NCBI RefSeq assembly: GCF_900100885.1
Contig: NZ_LT629692.1
Span: 3,410,001 to 3,474,000, forward strand
DNA: 64,000 nucleotides
Reading direction: 5' to 3'
DNA from: Microbacterium pygmaeum
Lineage (GTDB): Bacteria; Actinomycetota; Actinomycetes; Actinomycetales; Microbacteriaceae
The notes below the pieces were generated by a model that saw nothing but the letters and a program-made list of their open reading frames with translations, was not told the DNA's origin and did not search any database. The translations under genes were made by a program, and so were the position numbers. Shown here piece after piece: positions 24,043-32,788 of this stretch (positions are counted from its first letter, which is position 1; each line of letters begins with the position of its first letter).

Positions 24043-27000
24043 CTACGCGCGCGTGCCGACACCGACCCGATGGGTCCGCCGCCATGGCACAGCCAGCAGC
24101 ACGCCGGCCGTCGCGATCACCACGCCCAGCGCCGCGACGACCCACGCGGTCTCGTCGGGGATGTCGAGGTACACGGTGATCCCGAGGATCCTTGAGAGCC
24201 CCCACGGGAGCAGCCCGATCTCGTCGTTCCAGGCGCTGAGCGAGGCCTCGAGTCCCACCAGGGCGACCACGGACGCGGGCACGGCAAGGCCCGCGCCGAC
24301 CGCGCTGAGCACGAACCCGGTCGCTCGTCGCGTGCCCACCTGCGCCGCCAGTGCCCAGCCTGCGGCGACGAAGACCCAGAGGAACAGCGCGAATGCGATC
24401 GTGATGTAGACCGTGCGCAGCACGGGATCCGTCCAGAATGCGAACCAGTAACCGCCGGGCCCGCTGAAGGACAGCGCGAACAGGGGGAGCGCGCAGCGCA
24501 GCACCACAACGCCCCCTACGGCGGCGATCACCGGCCACGGCGAGCGCCTCCCGACGCACAGTCGCACCGCCAGGATGAACACCAGCCACGCCCCCAGTAC
24601 CACCGCGAGGTGGGTCCACGACAGGAAGGAGGTCTGGACGGCGCGGGTGGCCACCAGCAGCGCGCCGGGCACGATCAGCAGCAGCCAGCGGTCCAGGCTC
24701 AGCAACCCGAGCGTGGACTCGCGCGCCCGCCACGGCCGGGACGCGCCGAGCCAAGCGGCGCGGGCGGCGGCGGCGCCCGGCCGGCGGACCAGCCGGGTGC
24801 GCGCGGCGACGATGCCGATCAGCACCCATGCCGCGGCGAGCACGAGCAGCACGCGGGCCAGCCACGCCATGGCCGCATCGCGGTCGGCGCGCTCCACCCC
24901 CAGCTCCGCGGCCGTCAGGTTGAACGCCGGGAAGTCGACGTTCCCGGCATAGTGCTCGAGATGCCCGGCGGCCAGCTCCTGAAACGCGTCGCGGTCCGAC
25001 GCCCACGCCGCATACGCGTCGGCGGACAGGGTGTCGTGCCACTGCGCCTGGTGCAGGATCATCGCCCGGTAGGCGGTCAGCATCCGCAGCGAGTCGACTT
25101 CGTAGTCCATCGTCCCGGCGAACAGCTCGCGCAGCTCCGGGTCGCGCCAGGTCGCGGCATCCGTCCCGGAGATCAGCTCGCGCATGCGCTCGGCATCCGC
25201 GACCGCCTGCTCGCCGCCCGCGATCGCGGCGTCGATGTCGCCGTCGGTCGCGTCGCGCGAGATCGCGTAGAGGACGTCGAGGACGGCGGAGTCGCCGGTG
25301 AGGATGTCCCACTCGAAGATCCACATCATCGGCGGCGGCTCGAGCCCGATGGCGAACACCCGCTGCTCGGCGAACGGCTGGATGTACAGCCCCTGCTCGA
25401 TCGCGGGCCGGGAGCGCGCCATCGCCTGCACGATCGCCTCGACCGTCGCCGGGTCGTCCGAGAACCACTGCCGCGCCCACCCCGCCGTCACCTCGCCCAC
25501 GTCGGTGTCGGGATCCCGCGCGAGGTTCACCGCGAGGAGTGTGTTCAGTTCGTAGAGCTGCCAGAACCCGGTCTTGCCGTACAGCGTCATCGGTCCGGCG
25601 CGCCACGGGCCGCCGTCCTGCGTCCAGGTCCAGATGCCCTCGATCCGGTCGTTCGCGGCCAGGAGCTGCTGGATCGCGAACTGGTACTGCGGCCCGAGGT
25701 CGTTGGGAAAGGCTCCGAAGTTCTCGAACTCGCGGCGGCTCTGGAACTCGATGATCCTCCGCTGCTCGCCCTGCTCGAGGGTCGCGTTCAGGGGCAGCCA
25801 GCTGTAGAAGTCGCCGAGCGTGTACTTGGTCGACACGATGAGAGCCGGCGAGTCGATGCCGCTGAGCACCTCCTCGTACGAGGCGTCGTCGGTGTGCATG
25901 TCGCCGACGGCGCCCACCCCGACACTCCACGTACGGAAGATGACGTTCCGATCGGATGCTTCGGCCTGCGCGGTCAGCGTGTCGAGCATCGCCCGCACCG
26001 AGTCGACGGTGGTCACCGCCAGCGCGGAGTACACGTCCCAGCCGTCGACGTCGTAGACACGGCCGGCTTCGCCGATGCGGATCAGCACGCCGTCCAGCGC
26101 CGGCTCCGCGGCGTAGAGCTCGTCGAGACCGGCCGCGTACACATCCCACAGCTGCGGATTCGCGGTATCGAGCGAGCCGAACCGATCGGTGAGGGAGTTC
26201 TCGAGCGGCGTCGTCAGGGTGAGCATGTCCGTGCGCAGGAAGACCTTCATTCCGAGGTCCTGCGCCCGATCCCAGAACGGCCCGAACGCGTCGCGCATCG
26301 CCAGCGCCCGGTGATGATCGCCCTCGGCGTACACCGGGCCGCCTGGGGCGTCGTCGAACGTGACGAACTCGACGAATCCCGGGAAGGCAACCGCGTTGTA
26401 GCCGTCCGCGACGACGCGCTGCAGGTAGTCGTCGAACTCCGCGTACGCGGCTTCGAGCGCGGCCTGATCGATGTACGGCGCGTCCGGCAGCAGCACGTCG
26501 GCGAAGGCCTTCGACGCGTGCGAGTAGTCGGTCCCCGCCTTCCACTGCGCCGTGTCGGGGTCGACCGCGACCGCGCCGAGATCGACCATCCGCAGCGGCA
26601 GCCGCGAGGTGACCTCCTCACCGAGATGCTCGGCGATCGAGCGCCCGGCGCGCACCCCCGCTGCGAGGTCGTAGACACCCCGCACCGCGCCGGTCTCGGT
26701 GGCCGCCTCGATGCGCAGGGCCGTTGGCGTGCCGGCCAGACGATAGGTGTCGTCGTCGCCGTCGATGCCGTCGCGGATGACGACGGAGAGGGATGCCTCG
26801 CCGGCGCGCTCGGATGCCTCCTCGATCGCGGCACGCAGATCGACGACGGCCGTGTCGATGCGCAGGGTCTCGGGCGCCGTGACCGCGTCGAGCACGGGCG
26901 GCGGGACGGCGGCGGCGATCGTCGGGACGACTGGGGCGGCCGACTCCATCTGCTCGGATGCCTCGGTGCGGATGCCCAGCGCGTCTCCGACGACGACGCC

Positions 27001-27075
27001 GACGCCCAAGCCGAGGGCGAGCAGCACCAGTGCGGTGACCGCGGCGAGGACCCCCCGCCGCGTCGCCGTTCTCAT
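24043..27075 (-). CDS. Membrane-anchored GH67/alpha-glucuronidase-like protein with 7-TM C-terminus
   Basis: A 1010-residue protein. Residues 8-32 form a signal anchor. Residues about 90-145 end in ETGAVRGVYDLAAGVRAG, the substrate-positioning loop of GH20/GH67 N-terminal domains. A large barrel-like region follows (KVFLRTDMLTL, DGVLIRIGEAG, GIWTWTQDGGPW, ELNTLLAVNLARDPDTD), similar in style to alpha-glucuronidases. Residues about 725-1000 hold seven hydrophobic helices. Outward-facing glycoside hydrolysis is inferred, because the catalytic residues cannot be assigned with certainty. It starts 12 bp upstream of nothing co-transcribed except, possibly, pcrA's upstream region; its stop lies 12 bp from the pcrA start, so co-expression with pcrA is possible. 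Confidence 0.6.
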   Translation of the reverse strand: MRTATRRGVLAAVTALVLLALGLGVGVVVGDALGIRTEASEQMESAAPVVPTIAAAVPPPVLDAVTAPETLRIDTAVVDLRAAIEEASERAGEASLSVVIRDGIDGDDDTYRLAGTPTALRIEAATETGAVRGVYDLAAGVRAGRSIAEHLGEEVTSRLPLRMVDLGAVAVDPDTAQWKAGTDYSHASKAFADVLLPDAPYIDQAALEAAYAEFDDYLQRVVADGYNAVAFPGFVEFVTFDDAPGGPVYAEGDHHRALAMRDAFGPFWDRAQDLGMKVFLRTDMLTLTTPLENSLTDRFGSLDTANPQLWDVYAAGLDELYAAEPALDGVLIRIGEAGRVYDVDGWDVYSALAVTTVDSVRAMLDTLTAQAEASDRNVIFRTWSVGVGAVGDMHTDDASYEEVLSGIDSPALIVSTKYTLGDFYSWLPLNATLEQGEQRRIIEFQSRREFENFGAFPNDLGPQYQFAIQQLLAANDRIEGIWTWTQDGGPWRAGPMTLYGKTGFWQLYELNTLLAVNLARDPDTDVGEVTAGWARQWFSDDPATVEAIVQAMARSRPAIEQGLYIQPFAEQRVFAIGLEPPPMMWIFEWDILTGDSAVLDVLYAISRDATDGDIDAAIAGGEQAVADAERMRELISGTDAATWRDPELRELFAGTMDYEVDSLRMLTAYRAMILHQAQWHDTLSADAYAAWASDRDAFQELAAGHLEHYAGNVDFPAFNLTAAELGVERADRDAAMAWLARVLLVLAAAWVLIGIVAARTRLVRRPGAAAARAAWLGASRPWRARESTLGLLSLDRWLLLIVPGALLVATRAVQTSFLSWTHLAVVLGAWLVFILAVRLCVGRRSPWPVIAAVGGVVVLRCALPLFALSFSGPGGYWFAFWTDPVLRTVYITIAFALFLWVFVAAGWALAAQVGTRRATGFVLSAVGAGLAVPASVVALVGLEASLSAWNDEIGLLPWGLSRILGITVYLDIPDETAWVVAALGVVIATAGVLLAVPWRRTHRVGVGTRA

Positions 27076-27210
27076 GGATTCACGCTATCCGGTCGCCCGG
27101 GCGTGTCCTGACCAGCGAGCGCACGACTTGGCAACGATTGCACGGGTTCACCGCCGTCGCGAAGCCGTGCACTCGGGGGCAGGCCGTGCACCCGAGGGGT
27201 CAGCCGCGGG

Positions 27211-28632
27211 TCAATACAGGCCGAGCGTGCCCCGAACGATTCCGGCTTCGGCGAGCGCCTCCGCGGCAAGCTTCCGCTTCAACTCGATCGACTGCCCGAT
27301 CTCGTCCGCCAGGAGCGGCCTCGTGCGCACGAGTTCGTCCAGCGTCTCCAGCGGCACCACGAGCACCGTGAGGACGTCGGCCGCGATCGCGGTCGTCAGC
27401 GTCTTCTCGCGGGTGAGGGCCGTCTGGCCGACGTAGTCGCCGGGCTCAGCGGTCGCGAACTCGATCCGTCCCCCGCCCGCGTCGACCGCGAGGCGCACAT
27501 GGCCGTCGACGATGAAACGGATGTCGTGCGGCAGCACGCCTTCGGACTGCACGATCTCGCCCATGCCGTACCGCTCCAGTCTCGAGGTCGACAGCACGAG
27601 CTCACGCTCGGCCGCACCGAGATGCAGCGTCGGGCCCACGACCTCGAGCGCCTTCTCGAGGCGTCCGGGCTCGGCGATCGGATCCGTCGCATCGCCGTCC
27701 AGGGCGAGGCCGCGCCGGCGCGCGGCGTACCAGAGCCAGGCGAGGTAGAGGCTCAACGCCTGCTGGCCGAACTGCGGCCCGTTGATCGGCAGGCTCACCG
27801 AGTACTTGCCGGCGCCGAGGTAGTCGGCGCTGGCCCGCTCGCCGTCGGCGCGCATCGGCAGCGAGTCGGCCACCTCGATCAGCAGCGCGATCACCTCATG
27901 CGGCGGGTCATCGGTCGTGAAGGCCACCGTCGAGCCGACGTGCACAGCCCCGACGGGCTGGCTGAGGTTCGTGAAGGACGCTCCGGAGAGCGTCGAGTTG
28001 GGGATGATCTGGATGCCGGAGCCGGTGTCGATGTGGCACGCCCGCCAGTTGACCTCGATGACACGGCCCTGCACGCCCGCAGCGTCCAGGTAGTCGCCGA
28101 TCTTGAACGGCTGCTCGAAGAGCAGCAGCAGTCCGGAGATGACGCCCCCGACCGCGTTCTGCAGGGCGAGGCCGATGACGATCGAGGTGACGCCGAGGGC
28201 GGCGATGAGCCCGCCGACGTCGGCGTTCCAGACCCACTGAAAGAGGAGCGCCAGCCCGACGACCACCAGGACGAGGCGGGCGAGTTCGACGAAGATCGTC
28301 GGAATGCGCTCCTGCCAGCTGCCCTCCTTCGCGTTCGAGAACAGCGCGACGTTGAATGCCGACAGCACCAGGAGGATCAGCAGGAAGCCCAGGACGGTCG
28401 CCACGACCCGGGGCCAGGCGTTCTCCACGTCGGCGCGGAAGGCGAACACGAGCAGCGCGAACAGCGCCGCCACCGGCACCACCCAGTTGCGCAGCAGCCG
28501 GACCGGCTTGGCGGCCGGACTGCCCCGACGGGTCAGCGCGCCGAGCACCTCGGTCAGGATGACGAGGATGATCGGCACGCCCACCGCGATCGCGATCGCC
28601 CACCAGATCCAGCCCTCCTGGAAGAGATCCAT
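27211..28632 (-). CDS. MscS-superfamily channel with C-terminal cyclic-nucleotide-binding domain (bCNG type)
   Basis: A 473-residue protein. Hydrophobic helices at about residues 10-32, 48-68, 80-100, 115-140 and 145-175 lead into the MscS pore and beta domain (ALGVTSIVIGLALQNAVGGVISG, then GDYLDAAGVQGRVIEVNWR). Residues about 355-455 form a CNMP-binding fold (MGEIVQSEGVLPHDIRFIVDG). This is the bCNG architecture, in which ligand gates an MscS-like pore. ATG 28632 lies two bases after the stop of the cyclase-like gene, so the two are co-translated as one operon, sensor first. Confidence 0.87.
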   Translation of the reverse strand: MDLFQEGWIWWAIAIAVGVPIILVILTEVLGALTRRGSPAAKPVRLLRNWVVPVAALFALLVFAFRADVENAWPRVVATVLGFLLILLVLSAFNVALFSNAKEGSWQERIPTIFVELARLVLVVVGLALLFQWVWNADVGGLIAALGVTSIVIGLALQNAVGGVISGLLLLFEQPFKIGDYLDAAGVQGRVIEVNWRACHIDTGSGIQIIPNSTLSGASFTNLSQPVGAVHVGSTVAFTTDDPPHEVIALLIEVADSLPMRADGERASADYLGAGKYSVSLPINGPQFGQQALSLYLAWLWYAARRRGLALDGDATDPIAEPGRLEKALEVVGPTLHLGAAERELVLSTSRLERYGMGEIVQSEGVLPHDIRFIVDGHVRLAVDAGGGRIEFATAEPGDYVGQTALTREKTLTTAIAADVLTVLVVPLETLDELVRTRPLLADEIGQSIELKRKLAAEALAEAGIVRGTLGLY

Positions 28633-28634
28633 GA

Positions 28635-30833
28635 CTACTCGATCCTCCAGACGTTCTGCGCGGTTCCGCGCAGCTCCACAGTCCCGGCCCGGGCGAAGGT
28701 CACGCTGTCCTGCAGCCGGTCCCGGACCGCCTGCGTCACGTAGATTCCGGGCTGGCCGGTGACGCTGCGCACCCGGTACGCGAGGCTGACGGCATCCCCC
28801 CACAGGTCGTAGGCGAGACTCGTCCGCGCGACCAGACCACTGGTCACCGTGCCGGTGTCCACGCCGGCGCGGATGTCGATCTCGGTGCCGTTCTGCGAGT
28901 TGAAGCGCTTGATGACGGCGCGCATCTCCTTCGCGAAGTCGACGGCGCGGCGCACGTTGTCCACGCGCGGCACGATGAGGCCGGAACTGGCGAGATACCC
29001 GCCGCGGAGCGAGCGCACCTTCTCGACGCCGGCCTTGGTGGCCGCCTCGTCGAAGCCGCGCATCAGCGAGTTCAACAGCGAGGTCTCGCGATCGCCGCTC
29101 AGGTCGTCGGCGTACTCCTCGAAGCCGACGAGCTCAGCGAACACGACCGAGACGTTGTCGTGCTCCTCCGAGATCGTCTCCTCGCCCTCCTTGTAGCGGC
29201 GGGCCACGTTCTCGGGCATGAGGGTGTGCATGAGCTTGGCGTTCTCGACCTGCTGCTCGTCGATCAGCTCCTGCTTGATCCGCAGACTCGAGGCCATGTC
29301 GTTGAACGCCGAACCCAGATCACCGATCTCATCCCGGGATCCGACAGGCACCTGCACGGCGAGGTCGCCGCCGGCCACCCGTCGCACCGCATCGACGAGC
29401 TTCTTGATCGGGCGGGTGAACACCTGCGCCAGCAGCAGCGACAGCAGGCTGACGACGAGCATGATGCCGACAAGCCAAAGGATGAGGGTGCGGGTGAACT
29501 CGACGACCGGCGCGAACGCCTCCGACGTGTCGATGCGCGCGACGGCGACCCAGTTCAGTCCGTCGACCTCGACCGGACTGTAGGCGGTGATGTTCTCCCC
29601 GCCGAGATACCCCGTCGAGATGGAGTTGCCGGTCTCTCCCTTCAAGGCGTTCTCGACCGAGATCGTGTTCACCGGCTGCAGCAGGACGGTGCCGTCGACC
29701 TCGACGATGCGAGCCGCGGTATCCGGATCCGTGCCCATCGCGATCGCACGCTCGGCGTACTCCTCCGGGCCTTCCAGGAGCACGCGCGAGACGCTGCGCA
29801 TCAGGTGGTCGGGTCCGACGAGGTACACCTCCCCCGTGTCCCCCAGACCCTGTTCCTTCCAGCGCTCCTCGCCGGTCATCACGTCGTTGATCTGCGCGAT
29901 CGGGACCTGCGCGGCCAGGACGCCGGTGATCTCGGAATCGTTCCCCACCGGAGAGAGCACCCACATCGTCGGCGCGTTCAGCGAGGGGATCCAGCGCTCG
30001 AAGTCCGTCGTCTCGACCGTGGCGACGCTGTTGGTCGCGATCACGGTGCGGTAGGCGTCCGCCAGCGCGCTCTCGCGGAACGGACCGTCGAGCACATTCG
30101 TTCCCAGGTCGACGCCCTTGTACGCGGTGTAGACGACGTCGCCGTCTACATTGAACAGCAGCAGATCCTCGTATCCGACCGTTCCCACGAGCCGCGTGAG
30201 GTAGTCGCCGTACTGCGCCGTCGCCGCCGAATAGGGCGTGCCGTCGAAGCCGTCGTTGATCGTGAGCGCCTCGTCGAAGTCGGCGAACTGCGCGGTGAAG
30301 TGGTACTGCGCCCACTTGCCTGCGTTGGAGTCGGGGATGAATGCGGCGTCGCTGTAGGTGCCGCCGGAATTCGCCGCAAGGGCTGGGTTGAACGTGTCGG
30401 AGTAGTACGTCTCCAGCTCAGCCAGCTGCTCCGGAGTGAGCTCGCGGTTCTGCAGGTCGTCCCAACCCGCGTTGATCGCGCGCGACGCCGTCTGCGCGCT
30501 CAGGTTGCGCGAATCGAGGGCGACGCCGTCCTGAACGCCTTTCATCGCCGACTCGAGTTCACCCACCCGCAGCTCGCGGATCGTCGTCAACTGGTCGATC
30601 GCGGCCTCGCGCAGCGACTCACGGCCGTTGATGTAGCCGATCACGCCGATGATGACCGAGGACACAAGGCTCACGGCGAGCAGCATGATCAGGAGCTTGG
30701 ACTGGATGCTCAGACCCCCGCGTCGGCGTCGAGGTGCCTTTTCCTTCTTCGCGAGTGCGCTGGAAACCGGTGTGTGGACCGGTTCTGCGGTGTCGACAGA
30801 ACTCAACTGAGTGCCCCCTGATGATCGCCTCAT
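28635..30833 (-). CDS. Membrane sensor with dCACHE, HAMP and degenerate class III cyclase domain
   Basis: A 732-residue protein: cytoplasmic tail, TM1 at about 46-68, extracellular sensor (about 70-430, dCACHE-like), TM2 near 440-460, HAMP (TRPIKKLVDAVRR... RDEIGDLGSAFNDM), a coiled coil, and a C-terminal cyclase domain from about 545. Key positions deviate from active enzymes. The first metal Asp is Glu (VVFAELVGF for FADIVGF), the second metal Asp is Gly (LRGGYLA for IGDAYMA), and the transition-state Asn is Ser (DAVSLAYRV). The purine-selecting Lys and the Asp of WGD remain. Catalysis is therefore doubtful. It is coupled to the bCNG channel gene. Confidence 0.85.
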   Translation of the reverse strand: MRRSSGGTQLSSVDTAEPVHTPVSSALAKKEKAPRRRRGGLSIQSKLLIMLLAVSLVSSVIIGVIGYINGRESLREAAIDQLTTIRELRVGELESAMKGVQDGVALDSRNLSAQTASRAINAGWDDLQNRELTPEQLAELETYYSDTFNPALAANSGGTYSDAAFIPDSNAGKWAQYHFTAQFADFDEALTINDGFDGTPYSAATAQYGDYLTRLVGTVGYEDLLLFNVDGDVVYTAYKGVDLGTNVLDGPFRESALADAYRTVIATNSVATVETTDFERWIPSLNAPTMWVLSPVGNDSEITGVLAAQVPIAQINDVMTGEERWKEQGLGDTGEVYLVGPDHLMRSVSRVLLEGPEEYAERAIAMGTDPDTAARIVEVDGTVLLQPVNTISVENALKGETGNSISTGYLGGENITAYSPVEVDGLNWVAVARIDTSEAFAPVVEFTRTLILWLVGIMLVVSLLSLLLAQVFTRPIKKLVDAVRRVAGGDLAVQVPVGSRDEIGDLGSAFNDMASSLRIKQELIDEQQVENAKLMHTLMPENVARRYKEGEETISEEHDNVSVVFAELVGFEEYADDLSGDRETSLLNSLMRGFDEAATKAGVEKVRSLRGGYLASSGLIVPRVDNVRRAVDFAKEMRAVIKRFNSQNGTEIDIRAGVDTGTVTSGLVARTSLAYDLWGDAVSLAYRVRSVTGQPGIYVTQAVRDRLQDSVTFARAGTVELRGTAQNVWRIE

Positions 30834-30877
30834 CCGTCACTCTAGTCACAGGGGGCACGTCCGTGTCACGTGGTGGG

Positions 30878-31681
30878 TCAGCTGCTCCTGCGCATCGCCC
30901 GGATACCTGCCCAAAGCCCCAGCGCTGCCAGGACGAGCGCGGCGACCCAGCCCCACAGCACCGTGATGGCGCCGAGGTCGCCGGTCAACAGCGCACGCTC
31001 TGCCTGCACGACCCAATTGACCGGGTTCACGGTCGCGACCGCGCGCATCCACGCCGGCCCGTCGTCCAGTGGCAGGAGCATTCCGGAAAGGATCAGCAGC
31101 GGGAAGATCAGCGTCTGCTGCACTCCCCAGAACAGCCACTCGCGGTCCTTGGTCTTCAACGCCAACGTGTACGAGAGCGAGCCGAGTCCCACGCCGAAAA
31201 CGGCGAGCAGAGCGAGCCCGATGATCAGGCCAGGCACGTTGATCGTGAAGCCGAACGGCCACGCGATCAGCACGATGATCAGCGCCTGCACCACGATCGG
31301 CGCGATCTCCTTGAGGGCGCGTCCCACGAGCAGCGACGAACGGGCGAGCGGCGCCACCAACGTGCGTTCGTGCGAGCCGGTCATCATCTCGTACTGCAGG
31401 TTGGACCCGGTCGCACCGGTTCCGAAGAGCACGATCATCACCAGCACGCCCGGGACGAACCACTGCAGCGTCTCCCCTACCGGCTGGCCGGAAGACCCGA
31501 TCAGCAGTGGCGCGAACAGACCGAGGAAGACGAGCGGCTGCACGAGGCTGAAGATCAGCGTGAACGGATCGCGGATCACCGGCTTGAGCTCCCGCGTCAG
31601 GACGTTCCAGGTGTCACGGGCAGGGTTCGCGCGGACTGCGGTGTCCGGGCGCGTCTGGCCCTCGGCGGTCGTCGTGGTCAT
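30878..31681 (-). CDS. ABC exporter permease, DrrB-like (ABC-2 family)
   Basis: A 267-residue membrane protein with six hydrophobic segments. VLTRELKPVIRDPFTLIFSL at the start and the central GSNLQYEMMTGSHERTLVAP stretch are typical of DrrB/DrrC-type drug or lipid exporters. With the ATPase encoded just upstream (ATGA overlap at 31678-31681) it forms a complete two-gene exporter. The substrate could be an antibiotic, lipid or peptide and cannot be read from sequence. Confidence 0.87.
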   Translation of the reverse strand: MTTTTAEGQTRPDTAVRANPARDTWNVLTRELKPVIRDPFTLIFSLVQPLVFLGLFAPLLIGSSGQPVGETLQWFVPGVLVMIVLFGTGATGSNLQYEMMTGSHERTLVAPLARSSLLVGRALKEIAPIVVQALIIVLIAWPFGFTINVPGLIIGLALLAVFGVGLGSLSYTLALKTKDREWLFWGVQQTLIFPLLILSGMLLPLDDGPAWMRAVATVNPVNWVVQAERALLTGDLGAITVLWGWVAALVLAALGLWAGIRAMRRSS

Positions 31682-32727
31682 CGTCCTGCTCCTGTCGTGA
31701 TCGATTCGCGCGTCTGGCCGTCGGTCTGGGCTGCGGCATCCGAACCCTCCTGCTCGCCTTCGCCCGCGTCGCGCAGCGTACGGCCGGTGAGCGCGAGGAA
31801 CACGTCATCGAGTGTCGGCGGTACTCCCGTAGCTCTGGCGACGGAGATGCCCGCAGCATCCATGGCGCGTACCGCCGCCGGCAGGAGCGCGTCGCCGTCA
31901 GGCACGGAAAGGACGACGGATGCCGCTCCCTCACGCCTCACGTCGCGTTCGGTCAGACCCTGAACGACTGCGAGCGCGCGATCGGCCTCGACGCCGTCGG
32001 CGAATCCGAAGGTCAGGACGTCTCCCGCCAGATTCGCCTTGAGGTGCGACGCCGTGTCGTCGGCGATGACGCGTCCCCTGTCCATCACCATCACGCGCTC
32101 GGCGTAACGATCCGCCTCCTCGAGGTAATGCGTGGTCAAGAAGACCGTCGTGCCGTGCTGCGCGCGCAGATCGAGGATGTGCTGCCAGAGATTCGCGCGG
32201 CTCTGCGGGTCCAGGCCGGTCGACGGCTCATCGAGGAAGATCAGGGGCGGCGCGTGCATGAGCCCGAGCGCGATGTCGAGCCGCCTCTTCTGGCCGCCGC
32301 TCAGCTGCTGGACAGACCGGGTCGCGAAGCCGGACAGGTCGAGCGACTCGATGAGTTCGTCGGCGCGCCGTGTCGCCGCCGACCTGCTCATTCCGTAGAA
32401 CGCGCCCTGGGCGAGCAGTTCGTCGCGCGCCCGCTGGGAGAAGCTCCCGCTCGTCAGCTGGCCGACGTACCCGATTCGCGCGCGCACATCCGCGGGCCGC
32501 TTGAGGATATCGAAGCCGACGACGCGGGCCGTGCCGGCCGTCGGCGGGATCAGGGTGGTCAGCATGCGGAGGCTGGTCGACTTGCCGGCGCCGTTCGGCC
32601 CCAGGAACGCGACGAGTTCGCCGCGCTGGACGGAGAAGGACACATCGGTGACAGCCTCGACAGTCTTCTTCTTGACGGTGAAGACCTTGGTCAGGCCTTC
32701 GGACTCGATGATCGGTGGGTTCGCCAT
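31678..32727 (-). CDS. ABC exporter ATPase, DrrA-like
   Basis: A 349-residue ATP-binding protein: Walker A GPNGAGKST, signature LSGGQKRRLDIALGL, Walker B LIFLDEPSTGLDP and the switch His (TTHYLEEADRYA). The C-terminal extension of about 120 residues is usual in DrrA-type daunorubicin-resistance ATPases. It is encoded first in the exporter operon and is divergent from the WYL regulator at 32789. The 61-bp region between holds a palindrome, so local regulation is likely. Confidence 0.9.
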   Translation of the reverse strand: MANPPIIESEGLTKVFTVKKKTVEAVTDVSFSVQRGELVAFLGPNGAGKSTSLRMLTTLIPPTAGTARVVGFDILKRPADVRARIGYVGQLTSGSFSQRARDELLAQGAFYGMSRSAATRRADELIESLDLSGFATRSVQQLSGGQKRRLDIALGLMHAPPLIFLDEPSTGLDPQSRANLWQHILDLRAQHGTTVFLTTHYLEEADRYAERVMVMDRGRVIADDTASHLKANLAGDVLTFGFADGVEADRALAVVQGLTERDVRREGAASVVLSVPDGDALLPAAVRAMDAAGISVARATGVPPTLDDVFLALTGRTLRDAGEGEQEGSDAAAQTDGQTRESITTGAGR

Positions 32728-32748
32728 GCGCCGAGCGTAGAAAGTATT

Positions 32749-32767
32749 GCGGACACATTCGGTCCGC
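32749..32767. promoter_or_regulatory. Palindrome in the ABC exporter / WYL regulator divergent promoter
   Basis: GCGGAC (32749-32754), spacer of 7, GTCCGC (32762-32767) lies midway between the divergent starts at 32727 and 32789, and is a good candidate operator for the WYL protein. The expected -10 region of the regulator overlaps it. Confidence 0.5.
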
Positions 32768-32788
32768 GATCTGTGGAATTCTCTTCAC

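Noticed and set aside
21613..24195. 860-codon plus-strand frame opposite pcrA
   Set aside because: High GC leaves antisense frames open. The product is composed of His/Arg/Val runs, and pcrA on the other strand has every helicase motif.
23066..26545. 1159-codon minus-strand frame spanning pcrA and the GH67-like gene
   Set aside because: It is in a shifted frame relative to two well-supported genes, with extreme arginine content and no recognisable domain.
24610..27111. 833-codon plus-strand frame
   Set aside because: Antisense shadow of the membrane-anchored GH67-like gene, which has a signal anchor, a recognisable GH-type region and membrane helices.
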